A stretch of DNA of 64,000 bases from positions 62,001 to 126,000 of the forward strand of contig MGUG01000041.1 of the NCBI GenBank assembly GCA_001799845.1, written 5' to 3'. How positions within the stretch are numbered: the stretch's first letter is position 1; the number at the start of each line of letters is the position of its first letter. Source of the stretch: Elusimicrobia bacterium GWC2_64_44. Lineage in GTDB: Bacteria > Elusimicrobiota > Elusimicrobia > Elusimicrobiales > UBA9959. Under the pieces are notes generated by a model. The model was given only the letters and a program-made list of their open reading frames with translations. It did not search any database and was not told the origin of the DNA. The translations under genes and the position numbers were made by a program. This document shows, piece after piece, positions 1 to 7,966 of the stretch.

Positions 1-2
1 CG

Positions 3-158
3 CTGCTGCTGGTCACCGCCCTGCAGCTGCTGACCTACCGCGAAGCCCAGGGCACCTTCGCCCCGCGGCTGGTCACCATGGAAACCCCGACCGAAGTGCA
101 GCCGGCCAAAGTTCCGGCTAAAAATGCCCCTGCTGATAAAAAACGGCCTGCTCGTTGA
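3..158 (+). CDS. 3' end of an unidentified gene (partial)
   Basis: Only the last 51 codons would be in the window, read in the frame beginning at position 3 and stopping at TGA 156-158. The visible tail starts with a run of leucines and ends in a Lys/Ala/Pro-rich stretch, as at the end of a membrane or secreted protein, but no family is recognisable. It overlaps pyrC by 35 bp, far more than the 1-4 bp overlaps elsewhere in the window, so the frame may simply be open by chance. Confidence 0.3.
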   Translation: MLLVTALQLLTYREAQGTFAPRLVTMETPTEVQPAKVPAKNAPADKKRPAR

Positions 159-1398
159 CCCTGTTTCCGGGGAAAGCCGCCGCGACCTGCTGGTCTCGGG
201 CGGGCGCCTCGCCTTCCCTTCCCGAAATTCACCCCACCCGCCCGGCTGCGAAGTGTTCGACGCCGCCGGGCTGTGGGTATTCCCCGGCTTTATAGACGCC
301 CACGTACACGCGCGCGAGCCCGGCGCCGAGGCGGCGGAGACGCTCGCCAGCGCGGCCGCCGCCGCCGCCGCCGGCGGCGTCACCTCCGCGCTGCTGATGC
401 CCAACACTTCCCCGGCCATGGCCACGCCCGCGCTGCTTAAAAAATACGTCCGCCGCGCCGCCGGGCTCCCCTCGAACCTGTATTTCTCAGCCGCAGCTAC
501 CGCCGGCCGCCGCGGTCTGAAGCTTTCCGGCCTGGCCGCCCTTAAAAAAGCCGGGGCGCGCGCCTTTACCGACGACGGCTCCTGCCTGCCCCGCGGCCTG
601 CTGGCCGGGCTGCTGAAGCGGGCCGCCGCGCTGGGCCTGCCGCTCCTGGACCACCCCGAAGATTTTCGCCGCACCGGAGGCGGCGTCGTTAACGCCGGCC
701 CCGCCGCGCGCCGCCTGGGACTGCCAGGCATACCCGCCGAGGCGGAATACCTGGCCGTGCTGGGGGATATCCTGGCCGCCGCCTCGTCGGGGCCCGTGCA
801 TCTGCAGCATTTGAGCCTGGCCGCCTCCGTGGCCGCCCTGCGCGCTGCCAAGGCCGCCGGCTGGCCGGTGACCGGGGAGACCTGCCCCCATTATTTCGCT
901 CTCACCGACGCCGACATAAAGAGCGACGACGCCAATTTCAAGATGAAGCCGCCGCTGCGCTCGTCCGCCGACCGCGCGGCCGTGCTGGCGGGCCTGGCCG
1001 ACGGCACCATAGACCTGGTGGCTAGCGACCACGCCCCGCACGAGGCGCGGCTGAAGGCGCGCGGTTTCCGGAGCGCACCGTTCGGCATCACCGGGCTGGA
1101 GACGCTGGCCCCGCTCTGCGTGTCGGAGCTGGTGCTGAAAAAAGTGGTCTCTAAAGCCCGCCTCGCGCGGCTGCTGTGCCTGAACCCGGCCCGCCTGCTC
1201 GGCCTGAAGAAAAAAGGCCGCCTTGCCCCCGGGTTCGACGCCGACGTTACGGTGCTGGACCCGCGGCGCGCCGCGGCCGTGCCGGAGCGCTTTGTCTCGA
1301 AGTCGGCCAATACCCCCTTTACCGGGCGCGCCCTGCGGGGCTGGCCCGTCCTGACCATCGTCGGCGGCCGCGCGGTCTACCGGGCGCCGGTGCGCTGA
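124..1398 (+). CDS. pyrC: Dihydroorotase, class I
   Basis: This cytosolic zinc amidohydrolase cyclises carbamoyl-aspartate to dihydroorotate, the third step of UMP synthesis. The 424 residues are a normal class I length. The metal-binding motif HVHAREPG begins at His60, MPNT is at 92-95, an Asp-Asp-Gly (DDG) site follows near residue 150, and the catalytic segment DLVASDHAPH spans 297-306 with the base at Asp302. The start at 124 is chosen because the N-terminus MPLLIKNGLLVDP is the usual first beta strand of the family. It is the first of four pyrimidine genes on this strand; a weak hairpin and a new -10 box separate it from pyrD, so pyrD may also be transcribed separately. Confidence 0.95.
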   Translation: MPLLIKNGLLVDPVSGESRRDLLVSGGRLAFPSRNSPHPPGCEVFDAAGLWVFPGFIDAHVHAREPGAEAAETLASAAAAAAAGGVTSALLMPNTSPAMATPALLKKYVRRAAGLPSNLYFSAAATAGRRGLKLSGLAALKKAGARAFTDDGSCLPRGLLAGLLKRAAALGLPLLDHPEDFRRTGGGVVNAGPAARRLGLPGIPAEAEYLAVLGDILAAASSGPVHLQHLSLAASVAALRAAKAAGWPVTGETCPHYFALTDADIKSDDANFKMKPPLRSSADRAAVLAGLADGTIDLVASDHAPHEARLKARGFRSAPFGITGLETLAPLCVSELVLKKVVSKARLARLLCLNPARLLGLKKKGRLAPGFDADVTVLDPRRAAAVPERFVSKSANTPFTGRALRGWPVLTIVGGRAVYRAPVR

Positions 1399-1411
1399 CG
1401 GCGGGCGCAAA

Positions 1412-1442
1412 AAAAGCCCTCCCCCGTGCGCGCGGGGCTTTT
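1412..1442 (+). terminator. Possible weak terminator after pyrC
   Basis: AAAAGCCC (1412-1419) can pair with GGGCTTTT (1435-1442) around a 15-nt loop, ending in four T. The stem is short and the T-run is broken, so read-through into pyrD is likely. The -10-like TAGAAT of pyrD follows immediately at 1445-1450. Confidence 0.35.
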
Positions 1443-1461
1443 GCTAGAATTAAGAAACAAC

Positions 1462-2505
1462 ATGGGCTTCTTATACCGCAAACTGATCCGCAGGCTGCTT
1501 TTCAACCTCAATCCCGAGCTTGTCCACGACGCCGTCATCAAGAGCGCCGGCGCGGCACAGCGCGTAGAAATACTCAACGCGCTGGTGCGCGCCCTGGCCC
1601 GGGCCAAGGATTTTCCGGTGACGGTGGCGGGGATCAAGTTCCGCAACCCGATCGGGCTCGCGGCCGGCTTCGACAAGAACTGCGAGGCGGCCCGCTTCCT
1701 GGCAGGCCTCGGCTTCGGCTTCCTGGAGCTGGGTACGGTGACGCTGCGGCCGCAGCCGGGCAATCCCCGGCCGCGCCTGTTCCGCCTGCGCGAGGACAAG
1801 GCCATCATCAACCGCATGGGCTTCAACAACGCCGGGGCCTGGGAGGCCGCGCGCTCGCTGGAGAAGCTTTTGCCGCTGCCGGTGCCGGTGGGCATCAGCG
1901 TGGGCAAAAACGCCGACTGCTCCCTCGAGGAGGCGCCGAAGAATTACCTCGAGGCGCTGAAGGTCATGTACGAGTTCGGCGACTACTTCGCCGTCAACAT
2001 CAGCTCCCCGAACACGCTGCAGCTGCGCTCGCTGCACGGCGGCGACAAGCTGCGCCGCCTGGTGGAGCCGATGCTCGACTTCGCCGCGGGCCAGAAAAAA
2101 GTCAAACCGTTCTTCGTCAAGATAGCGCCGGACCTGGAGGACAGCGACCTGGAGGGCGCGGCCGCGCTCGCCGTGGAGAAGGGTTTCGGCCTTATCGCCA
2201 CCAACACCACCGTCAGCCGCGACGCCGTGCCGGCCTACTGGCGCAGCTACGAGGGCGGCCTCAGCGGCAAGCCCCTGCGGGAGCTGTCCAACGCGGTGCT
2301 GGCCAAGACCGCAGCGCTGGTGAAAGGCCGCGTGGCCGTCATGGGCTCGGGCGGCGTCTTCGACGGGAAGACCGCGCTGGAGAAGCTGAACCTGGGCGCA
2401 GACCTGGTGCAGGTCTATTCGGGCCTGGTCTACGAGGGCCCGTTCCTGGTGAAAGAGATCCTGCGCTATCTCGAGCGCAAGCATTGGGCCGCGCCGCACC
2501 GCTGA
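1462..2505 (+). CDS. pyrD: Dihydroorotate dehydrogenase, class 2 (quinone-linked)
   Basis: This FMN enzyme oxidises dihydroorotate to orotate and passes electrons to the membrane quinone pool. Class 2 membership is shown by the N-terminal helical extension containing LLFNLNPELVHD, the GTVTLRPQPGNP segment, and the NISSPNT motif (residues 179-185) in which Ser182 is the catalytic base; class 1 enzymes use Cys. The 347 residues match the family. An upstream GTG at 1426 is in frame, but the ATG at 1462 gives the normal N-terminus and sits 11 nt after TAGAAT (1445-1450), so the mRNA may be almost leaderless. It implies a working quinone pool, in agreement with the QmoC-like protein at 22054. Confidence 0.95.
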   Translation: MGFLYRKLIRRLLFNLNPELVHDAVIKSAGAAQRVEILNALVRALARAKDFPVTVAGIKFRNPIGLAAGFDKNCEAARFLAGLGFGFLELGTVTLRPQPGNPRPRLFRLREDKAIINRMGFNNAGAWEAARSLEKLLPLPVPVGISVGKNADCSLEEAPKNYLEALKVMYEFGDYFAVNISSPNTLQLRSLHGGDKLRRLVEPMLDFAAGQKKVKPFFVKIAPDLEDSDLEGAAALAVEKGFGLIATNTTVSRDAVPAYWRSYEGGLSGKPLRELSNAVLAKTAALVKGRVAVMGSGGVFDGKTALEKLNLGADLVQVYSGLVYEGPFLVKEILRYLERKHWAAPHR

Positions 2506-2551
2506 ACGCGGGCCGGCGCCTGAAACAGATCTGACCGCGCGGGGGACGACC

Positions 2552-3229
2552 ATGCATAAGACCGAACTCATCGCAGCGCTGGATACCGACACTCTCAAAG
2601 CCGCGGAGCACCTGCTGGACAAGCTGGAGGGCCGCGTTAAATTCTTCAAGGTCGGCTCGGTGCTCTTCACCGCCGCCGGCCCCGCCGCCGTGGACCTGGT
2701 GCACAAGCGCGGCGGCCGGGTCTTCCTGGACCTTAAGTTCTACGATATCCCCAACACCGTCAAGCACGCCGTCAAGCACGCCGGGGCCATGGGCGTGTAC
2801 TCGGTCTCGCTGCATCTCTCCGGAGGCAACGAGATGCTGCGGGCCTGCGCCGAGCTGGACAAGCGCCCCAAGCTCTGGGGCATCACCGTGCTGACCAGCT
2901 TCGACGAGTACGGCCTGTTCCGCTCCGGCTACCGCTGCGGCATAGACAAGACGGTGCGCAACCTGGCCGCGCACGGCGCCGCCAACGGCGCCGACGGCGT
3001 GGTCTGCTCGCCGCTCGAGGCCGCGATGCTCAGGAAAATTCACGACGGGAAGCTGAAGCTGGTGACGCCCGGCATCAGGCCCGAGGCGCGCGGCGACGAC
3101 CAGAAGCGGGCCGTGACGCCAGCGGCCGCCAGGGAGGCGGGCGCGGACTTCATAGTGGTGGGCCGGCCTATCACCGCCGCCGCCGACCCGGCCGCCGCCG
3201 CGGCGGCCATACTGGAGGACCTGAAATGA
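2552..3229 (+). CDS. pyrF: Orotidine 5'-phosphate decarboxylase
   Basis: This enzyme decarboxylates OMP to UMP, the last step of the pathway. The 225-residue protein has the catalytic Lys-Asp-Lys-Asp tetrad: Lys33 in FFKVGS, then Asp60, Lys62 and Asp65 in FLDLKFYDIPNTV. A phosphate-gripping VTPGIRP segment and the late VVGRPIT motif are present. It is a TIM-barrel homodimer in the cytosol. A GGGGGA ribosome site precedes ATG 2552, and the stop codon overlaps the pyrE start (ATGA), so the last two steps are translationally coupled, although pyrE acts before pyrF. Confidence 0.94.
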   Translation: MHKTELIAALDTDTLKAAEHLLDKLEGRVKFFKVGSVLFTAAGPAAVDLVHKRGGRVFLDLKFYDIPNTVKHAVKHAGAMGVYSVSLHLSGGNEMLRACAELDKRPKLWGITVLTSFDEYGLFRSGYRCGIDKTVRNLAAHGAANGADGVVCSPLEAAMLRKIHDGKLKLVTPGIRPEARGDDQKRAVTPAAAREAGADFIVVGRPITAAADPAAAAAAILEDLK

Positions 3230-3801
3230 TCGACGAAACCGAGCTCAGGGCTTACCTGACCTCTTCCGGGGCTTTCCTCGAGGGGCATTTCCTGCTTTCA
3301 TCGGGGCTGCACAGCCCAAACTACGTGCAGTGCGCCCAGGCGCTGAAGAACCCGGCCTGGGCCGGCCGCATGGGCGCGGCGCTGGCCGCCGGCTGGACCG
3401 GGCCCAAACCCGACCTCATCCTCTCCCCCGCCATGGGCGGCCTGATCATCGGCCACGAGGTGGCCCGCGCCTTCGGGGTGGATTTCGTGTTCACCGAGCG
3501 CGAGGATAACATTATGACGCTGCGCAGGGGCTTCTCGCTGAAGAAAGGCGCCCGGCTCATCATAGTGGAGGACGTCTTCACCACTGGCAAGTCCACTCTG
3601 GAGACCGCCGTGGTGGCGGCCGCCGCCGGGGCCGAAACCATCGGCGCGATGTCCGTCATCAACCGCATGGGCGAGAAGACTTTGCCGTTCCCGGCGCTCT
3701 CGCTGCTGCGCCTGGGCCTCGACACGCATCCGCCGGAGAACTGCCCGCTCTGCCGCGCCGGTCTGCCGGCGGTGAAGCCGGGCTCGAGGAAATTCGCGTG
3801 A
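3226..3801 (+). CDS. pyrE: Orotate phosphoribosyltransferase
   Basis: It joins orotate to PRPP to make OMP, the substrate of the overlapping pyrF product. The 191-residue protein carries the PRPP-binding signature VEDVFTTGKS at residues 114-123 and the early substrate region LSSGLHSPNYV (24-34). A CPLC pair near the C-terminus is unusual for the textbook enzyme but occurs in the longer bacterial and archaeal-like forms; a metal-binding role would be inference. pyrA, pyrB, pyrG and pyrH are not in the window. Confidence 0.94.
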   Translation: MIDETELRAYLTSSGAFLEGHFLLSSGLHSPNYVQCAQALKNPAWAGRMGAALAAGWTGPKPDLILSPAMGGLIIGHEVARAFGVDFVFTEREDNIMTLRRGFSLKKGARLIIVEDVFTTGKSTLETAVVAAAAGAETIGAMSVINRMGEKTLPFPALSLLRLGLDTHPPENCPLCRAGLPAVKPGSRKFA

Positions 3802-4595
3802 AGGCGCTGCTGGCCGCGCTGCTGCTGCTGCCGGCCTGCGCCTCCGCGGAGAACTTCGACAAAGAGACCCGCGACTTCTCTTCTAAAAACAAAGCCTTCA
3901 GGCTCGCCGTCTCCTACTCGGGCACCGGCGGCGCCGGCCGCGCCCGCGCCGTGCTCACCGGCGCCGGCGGCAAAAATATCTCTTCGTTCGAAGCCGACCG
4001 CCCCCCTTTCTCGGTCACCCTCTCCGGAGACGGGCGCCGCCTGTTCTTCTTCTTCGGCGCGTGGGGACAGTCGGTCTCGATCTTCGGCGTGGACGTCTAC
4101 TCCTCGGCGGGCGAGCGGCTGGCCAGCCACCAGGTGCGGATGGACGGCCCGGCCGGAGAGGATTTCTCCGACGATAATTCCGTTTACGCGCTGGGCACGG
4201 AGCAGGCCGGCGCGCGCGCCATCCTGCTGTTCGATGTGAAGAGCGGCCGCCTGCTGTGGAATAAAAAATTCAAAGAGAGGCTGGCCGGCCTGAAGTTTTC
4301 CGGCGACGGCAGCCGTTTGCTGGCGCTGTTCTCCGTAGACGGCGCGTGGCGCCCCGTGATCTACGACAAGGCCGGCCGGGAACTCGGCCGCGCCGAGCTG
4401 AAGGGCACGGGTCACCTGGCGCCGCGGGTGTTCAGCCGCGACGGGACCGCCTTCGAGCTCTGGGAAGACCGCACGGTCTTTAACGAGAAAGACGGCTACT
4501 GGCACGCCAGGCTGGTAAAAAAAAGGTATTTCCGCCTGGCCGCCGGCGGCATAGAGCCCGACGGCGTCAAGGACTTCGACGAGGAGTACAGGTAA
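3798..4595 (+). CDS. Secreted protein with propeller-like repeats, function unknown
   Basis: A GTG start at 3798 overlaps the pyrE stop by 4 bp (GTGA). The first 18 residues form a signal peptide ending ACASA, with cleavage probable before Glu19; a lipoprotein reading of the Cys is possible but the lipobox is weak. The mature part has three spaced segments, LSGDGRRLFFFF, FSGDGSRLLALF and FSRDGTAFELWE, that resemble blades of TolB/WD-type beta-propellers. No catalytic motif is visible. Its place behind pyrE looks like an operon read-through neighbour rather than a pyrimidine function. Confidence 0.75.
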   Translation: MKALLAALLLLPACASAENFDKETRDFSSKNKAFRLAVSYSGTGGAGRARAVLTGAGGKNISSFEADRPPFSVTLSGDGRRLFFFFGAWGQSVSIFGVDVYSSAGERLASHQVRMDGPAGEDFSDDNSVYALGTEQAGARAILLFDVKSGRLLWNKKFKERLAGLKFSGDGSRLLALFSVDGAWRPVIYDKAGRELGRAELKGTGHLAPRVFSRDGTAFELWEDRTVFNEKDGYWHARLVKKRYFRLAAGGIEPDGVKDFDEEYR

Positions 4596-4598
4596 GGT

Positions 4599-5282
4599 TC
4601 AGGCCCAGAAGGCCAGCTTGTCCAGGAAGAGCAGCACGCCCGCCGCGGCCAGCACCACGCCCGCGACGATCTCCACATAACGCATAGCGGTCCTGAAGCG
4701 CGCCATCAGCGCGAAGAATTTCGCCGCCGCCGCGGCCGCTATCAGCAGCGGTATGGCCATGCCGGCGGAATAAACCACCAGCAGCAGCACGCCCTTGCCG
4801 GCCGTGCCGGACACCGCGGCCAGGCCGAGGATGCCGGCGAGGATAGGCCCTATGCAGGGCGACCAGCCCAGCGCGAAAGCGAAGCCCATGAAGAAGGCCC
4901 CGAAGGGCCCCTGCGCGAGGCCGCGGGTGTTGAGGCGCTTCTCGTAATTGAGGAAGTTCAGGTTTATCAGCCCGGTCATGTGCACGCCGAACAGCACCAT
5001 CATCACGCCGAGCGCCTTCATCAGCTGGTACTTGTAATCGTTGAGCAGCCCGCCTATGCCGGAGGCCGCCGCGCCCATCAGCGCGAAGGTCAGCGTGAAG
5101 CCGGCTATGAAGATCAGCGCGCTGATCACCACCTTGCGCGTGGCTACCTTGGCGTCGCCCTTCATGATCTCGCTCGCCGAGAACCCCGACAGCATGGACA
5201 GGTAGGCCGGCAGCAGCGGCAGGATGCACGGCGAGAAGAAGGACAGCAAGCCGGCGGTGAAAGCGGTGATCAGTTCTCCCAT
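4599..5282 (-). CDS. ccdA: CcdA/DsbD-type thiol electron transporter
   Basis: This integral membrane protein of 227 residues has about six hydrophobic helices. The paired motifs FFSPCILPLLPAYLSML (Cys19) and LGWSPCIGPILAG (Cys143) are the two redox cysteines that carry reducing equivalents from cytosolic thioredoxin across the membrane. CcdA homologues keep periplasmic thiols reduced for cytochrome c maturation or disulfide isomerisation; no cytochrome c assembly genes lie nearby, so the local client may be the secreted protein encoded just upstream (5284-5754). It is the last gene of a four-gene minus-strand operon. Confidence 0.88.
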   Translation of the reverse strand: MGELITAFTAGLLSFFSPCILPLLPAYLSMLSGFSASEIMKGDAKVATRKVVISALIFIAGFTLTFALMGAAASGIGGLLNDYKYQLMKALGVMMVLFGVHMTGLINLNFLNYEKRLNTRGLAQGPFGAFFMGFAFALGWSPCIGPILAGILGLAAVSGTAGKGVLLLVVYSAGMAIPLLIAAAAAAKFFALMARFRTAMRYVEIVAGVVLAAAGVLLFLDKLAFWA

Positions 5283-5283
5283 A

Positions 5284-5754
5284 TCAGTTCTTCTTTGCCG
5301 GCGCCGGCTTCAGCTCGGGCACGGGTTTTACGCCGGGCGTCTTGAGCTCTATCTTGAAAATATCCAGGCCGCCCCAGGGGCCGCCCTGCAGCCAGAAGAG
5401 CGCGGTGCGCTTCTTGCCGGCCGGGTCCTTGAAAGTCACTATGACCGCGCGCGCGCCGTTGCTGCCGGCGGAGGCCCTGGGTTCCACCGAGGCGAGGTCC
5501 AGCTTCAGTATCTTTTTGGAGGGCTGCTCTTCCAGGAAGAAGGCGCCCTTCAGCTGTATGTCCTTGCGGATATAGTCGGTAACGAAGGCCGCCAGGTCCT
5601 CGTCGCTCTCCTGTACCTGCGGCTGTACTTCCTCGTCCTCGCCGCGGGCGGTGTCGCTGGAAGCCACGGTTTCGGGCAGGCCCTCGTCCTCGTAGGCCGC
5701 CGCCGCGGGGGCCGCCAGGCACAAGCCCAGCGCCGCAATGAATATCAGCCTCAT
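5284..5754 (-). CDS. Secreted protein of unknown function
   Basis: The 156-residue product begins with a clear signal peptide (MRLIFIAALGLCLAAPAAAA) and the mature chain is acidic at the start (EDEG) and ends in a Pro/Lys-rich tail. The middle contains alternating hydrophobic strands such as ARAVIVTFKDP, but I recognise no family and no CxxC motif. It overlaps kdsC by 4 bp upstream and is 1 bp from ccdA downstream, so it is firmly within the operon; a periplasmic partner of the CcdA-like protein is a reasonable guess only. Confidence 0.7.
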   Translation of the reverse strand: MRLIFIAALGLCLAAPAAAAYEDEGLPETVASSDTARGEDEEVQPQVQESDEDLAAFVTDYIRKDIQLKGAFFLEEQPSKKILKLDLASVEPRASAGSNGARAVIVTFKDPAGKKRTALFWLQGGPWGGLDIFKIELKTPGVKPVPELKPAPAKKN

Positions 5755-6362
5755 TTTTTCCTCCGGTCGGATTCGCGCACTACCTTCATCGGGTCTTTCT
5801 TTATGGCGGGCCAGTGGGCGGTCTCGACGTAGTTCATCACGGTGCCCCAGTGGCCCTGGCTTTTGAGGATAAAATCGCAGGCTTCGCGCACGGCGCCCAC
5901 GCCGCCTTCCCGCGAGGTTACCAGGTGGGCCGACTTCTTGACCTCGGGTATAGCGTTGGCCGGCGCTACGGCCAGGCCGGCTTTCTTCAGTACCGGGATG
6001 TCGGTCAGGTCGTCGCCCATGTAGGCCACGTTCTCGGGCTTGAGGCCGGTGTCGGCGAGGATCTGGCGCAGCGGCTCCAGCTTGGAGAGGAAGCCCTGGT
6101 AGGCGTAGCCCATGCCCAGGCTCTTGGCGCGCTCCTCGGTGCCCGGGGATTCGCGGCCGGTGATCACGCCGGTGACCACGCCGAACTGGTTAAGCAGGCG
6201 TAGGCCTATGCCGTCGAGCGAATGGAAGGCTTTTACCTCTACCAGCTCGCTGCCCTTGCCTGGGAGGTAATACATCTTACCGTCGGTGAGCACGCCGTCG
6301 ACGTCCATCAGGAAAATCCTTATCTTCTTGGCGCGCGCGGTAGCGGCGGCGTTGTTTTTCAT
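5751..6362 (-). CDS. kdsC: KDO 8-phosphate phosphatase
   Basis: This HAD-family enzyme removes phosphate from 3-deoxy-D-manno-octulosonate 8-phosphate during lipopolysaccharide core synthesis. HAD motif I DVDGVLTDG has nucleophile Asp20 and acid Asp22, and the late GDDLTDIPVLKKAGLAVAP segment is typical of KdsC. I chose the ATG at 6362 because it overlaps the upstream stop as ATGA; an in-frame ATG at 6377 would add five residues. At 203 residues it is slightly longer than usual (about 170-190), with a basic C-terminal tail. Its presence supports an LPS-bearing outer membrane. Confidence 0.9.
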   Translation of the reverse strand: MKNNAAATARAKKIRIFLMDVDGVLTDGKMYYLPGKGSELVEVKAFHSLDGIGLRLLNQFGVVTGVITGRESPGTEERAKSLGMGYAYQGFLSKLEPLRQILADTGLKPENVAYMGDDLTDIPVLKKAGLAVAPANAIPEVKKSAHLVTSREGGVGAVREACDFILKSQGHWGTVMNYVETAHWPAIKKDPMKVVRESDRRKK

Positions 6363-7351
6363 ACTTTGAGGGTCCATTTTTTCGCCAGCTCAAACTCCTG
6401 TTTGCGCGAGGCGTAATTTTTCGGGGCGGGCCCCGTATAAGTGTTCAGGTACCAGTTGATGCTCTCTTCCAGCCAGGCGGAGGCCGGGGTGGAGGTCCAG
6501 CCGAAGTCTTTCTCCGCCCGCGCTATGTCCAGCACGAAGTCGCCGCCCATGGAGAAGGGCGAGGCCTCGAAATCGAAGCCGTGCTCTTTGAGCCAGGCGT
6601 AGTCGGGGCAGATCAGCCCGGAGTCGCGGTGCATGATGCGCGCCGAGAGCTTGGCGAAATCCTCCAACGTCAGGGCCTGAGAGTCGGCGAAGTTATAGGC
6701 CTTGCCGTAGGGATTTTCGGCGTAGACCAGTGTTTCCATGGCGCGTGCGAGGTCTTTGGAGAAGATGAAGCGGTTGCGGAAGGAGGCGCCGGGCAGGAAG
6801 AGCGGCCCGCCGTCGGCCAGGCGCAGCCAGTAGGAATAGGCGCGCAGGGTGGGGTCGTTGGGGCCTATGACCACCGGGGGGCGGATAATGGCGGCGGGGA
6901 ATTTCTTATCGACGAAGGCGGCGAGGAATTCTTTCTCTGCGGCGTATTTGCCCAGGCCGTAGGCGTATTTTTCCTTGAGCTGGGCCTTCAGGGGCAGCAA
7001 GTCGGCCTGGTTCTCGCGGAAAGGCGAGTTGGAGCCCTCTAAAACCGAGTAGATGGAGGCGGAGGAGGTGTAAAGGTACAGGCCGGTGCGGCCGCTGAAG
7101 ACGCGGATGGCCTTCTGGGCGTCTTCGGCGTTGTAGCAGATATTGTCTATTATGGCGTCCCAGGGCTCTACGGCCATGCGGTTGAGGTCTATTTCTACGG
7201 TGCGGTCGCCGCGGGTCTGCCTGATGTCCAGGGGGAGGCCGTCCACCGGGACGCGGCGCGAAAAGACGGTGACCTCGTTGCCGGCCTGGTGCAGGCGTAT
7301 GGCGGCTTCTCTGCCGAAAAAGCTGGTTCCGCCAAGGATCAGGATGCGCAT
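6359..7351 (-). CDS. NAD-dependent epimerase/dehydratase family protein
   Basis: This 330-residue extended SDR enzyme has the dinucleotide motif GGTSFFG at residues 7-13, an SASIYS strand and the YGLGK form of the catalytic YxxxK motif. The specific sugar or nucleotide substrate cannot be told from sequence; the family includes nucleotide-sugar epimerases and RNA-associated CSP41-like proteins. It heads the operon with kdsC, which favours a role in envelope sugar metabolism. A TATACT box at 7363-7368 lies only 11 nt before the start codon, so the transcript probably has almost no leader. Confidence 0.82.
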   Translation of the reverse strand: MRILILGGTSFFGREAAIRLHQAGNEVTVFSRRVPVDGLPLDIRQTRGDRTVEIDLNRMAVEPWDAIIDNICYNAEDAQKAIRVFSGRTGLYLYTSSASIYSVLEGSNSPFRENQADLLPLKAQLKEKYAYGLGKYAAEKEFLAAFVDKKFPAAIIRPPVVIGPNDPTLRAYSYWLRLADGGPLFLPGASFRNRFIFSKDLARAMETLVYAENPYGKAYNFADSQALTLEDFAKLSARIMHRDSGLICPDYAWLKEHGFDFEASPFSMGGDFVLDIARAEKDFGWTSTPASAWLEESINWYLNTYTGPAPKNYASRKQEFELAKKWTLKV

Positions 7352-7429
7352 AAGATTTTTATAGTATATAAATTTTTTTACTTATAAATTGTCTGCCCTA
7401 CTTGTTGTGGTGTGGCGTTTCGCGGCCAC

Positions 7430-7543
7430 CGGGCAGGACAGAACGCAAAACGCGCTCGCGCACACTGTGCGCTCGCTCCGCATTCGGCCCTCGCGCTTAT
7501 ACAAGCTCGGGCCTCATGAGGGTTTTGCTAACCCGTCCTGCCC
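7430..7543. repeat. Dispersed palindromic intergenic repeat, copy 1
   Basis: This 114-bp element is bounded by a perfect inverted pair CGGGCAGGAC (7430-7439) and GTCCTGCCCG (7534-7543), with a second nested pair GCAAAAC (7445-7451) and GTTTTGC (7522-7528) and an inner hairpin GCGCACA-C-TGTGCGC. Its core closely matches the reverse complement of 50463-50564 and shares parts with 18160-18270. It has no credible coding content; the short frame through it is repeat-derived. Confidence 0.65.
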
Positions 7544-7578
7544 GTTAGCCGCAATCTCACGTAATACAAGGTAATCGC

Positions 7579-7683
7579 GGTTAACACAGGTTAACCTTGT
7601 TATCATCTCTTATGCGGGTATCTGCGGCTGGCGCAACCTGTCTTTTTCTTCTTGTTAAATATGGTTAACATAAGTTAACATTG
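7579..7683 (+). promoter_or_regulatory. Two repeated GGTTAACA-type boxes before an HTH gene
   Basis: Two 21-nt segments, 7579-7599 and 7663-7683, share the pattern GGTTAACA-N2-RGTTAAC-N-TTG, each holding two TTAAC units one helical turn apart. The second abuts the GGGGG ribosome site of the gene at 7688. Tandem boxes directly before a small DNA-binding protein suggest autoregulation; which protein binds is inferred. Confidence 0.5.
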
Positions 7684-7687
7684 GGGG

Positions 7688-7966
7688 ATGGAGCGGGAGT
7701 TTTATTCTATTCCTGAGGCGGCGGCGCGGCTGGGGATCAGCCGGATCGCTGTTTTTAAGCGGGTGAAGAAAGGGCAACTGGAGGCGCTGCGGTTCGGGCG
7801 CAACTGGGCCGTGCCCGCTTCGGCGCTTGAATCGGCCGTTCTTGCCGCCGCCGCGCCTGTAAAGGTTGCTCCCCCCCCTCCGTCTCAGCCCGCCCGGGCA
7901 AAGAAAGAGGCGGGGGCCGTTCCCCCGCCTTCTCCTGAAGCGGACCTCGATTCCTCTTTACTTTAG
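7688..7966 (+). CDS. Small MerR/excisionase-type DNA-binding protein
   Basis: The 92-residue product has a winged-helix excisionase-like domain in its first 55 residues: FYSIPEAAARLGISRIAVFKR is the HTH and LRFGRNWAVPASALE the wing and dimer edge. The rest is Pro/Ala-rich and probably disordered. It stands alone, has a GGGGG ribosome site, and ends convergent with the gene at 7963-10215, overlapping it by 4 bp. Such proteins can be transcription factors or remnants of mobile elements; the repeated boxes upstream favour a transcription factor. Confidence 0.78.
   Translation: MEREFYSIPEAAARLGISRIAVFKRVKKGQLEALRFGRNWAVPASALESAVLAAAAPVKVAPPPPSQPARAKKEAGAVPPPSPEADLDSSLL

Noticed and set aside
1176-2534. 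452-codon frame overlapping pyrC and pyrD
   Set aside because: Out-of-frame shadow; both overlapped genes have complete catalytic motifs.
7389-7574. 61-codon frame between the epimerase and HTH genes
   Set aside because: It lies almost wholly in repeat copy 1 and has no ribosome site or conserved pattern.
7579-7683. CRISPR-like repeats
   Set aside because: Only two imperfect 21-nt units, no spacer series and no cas genes.
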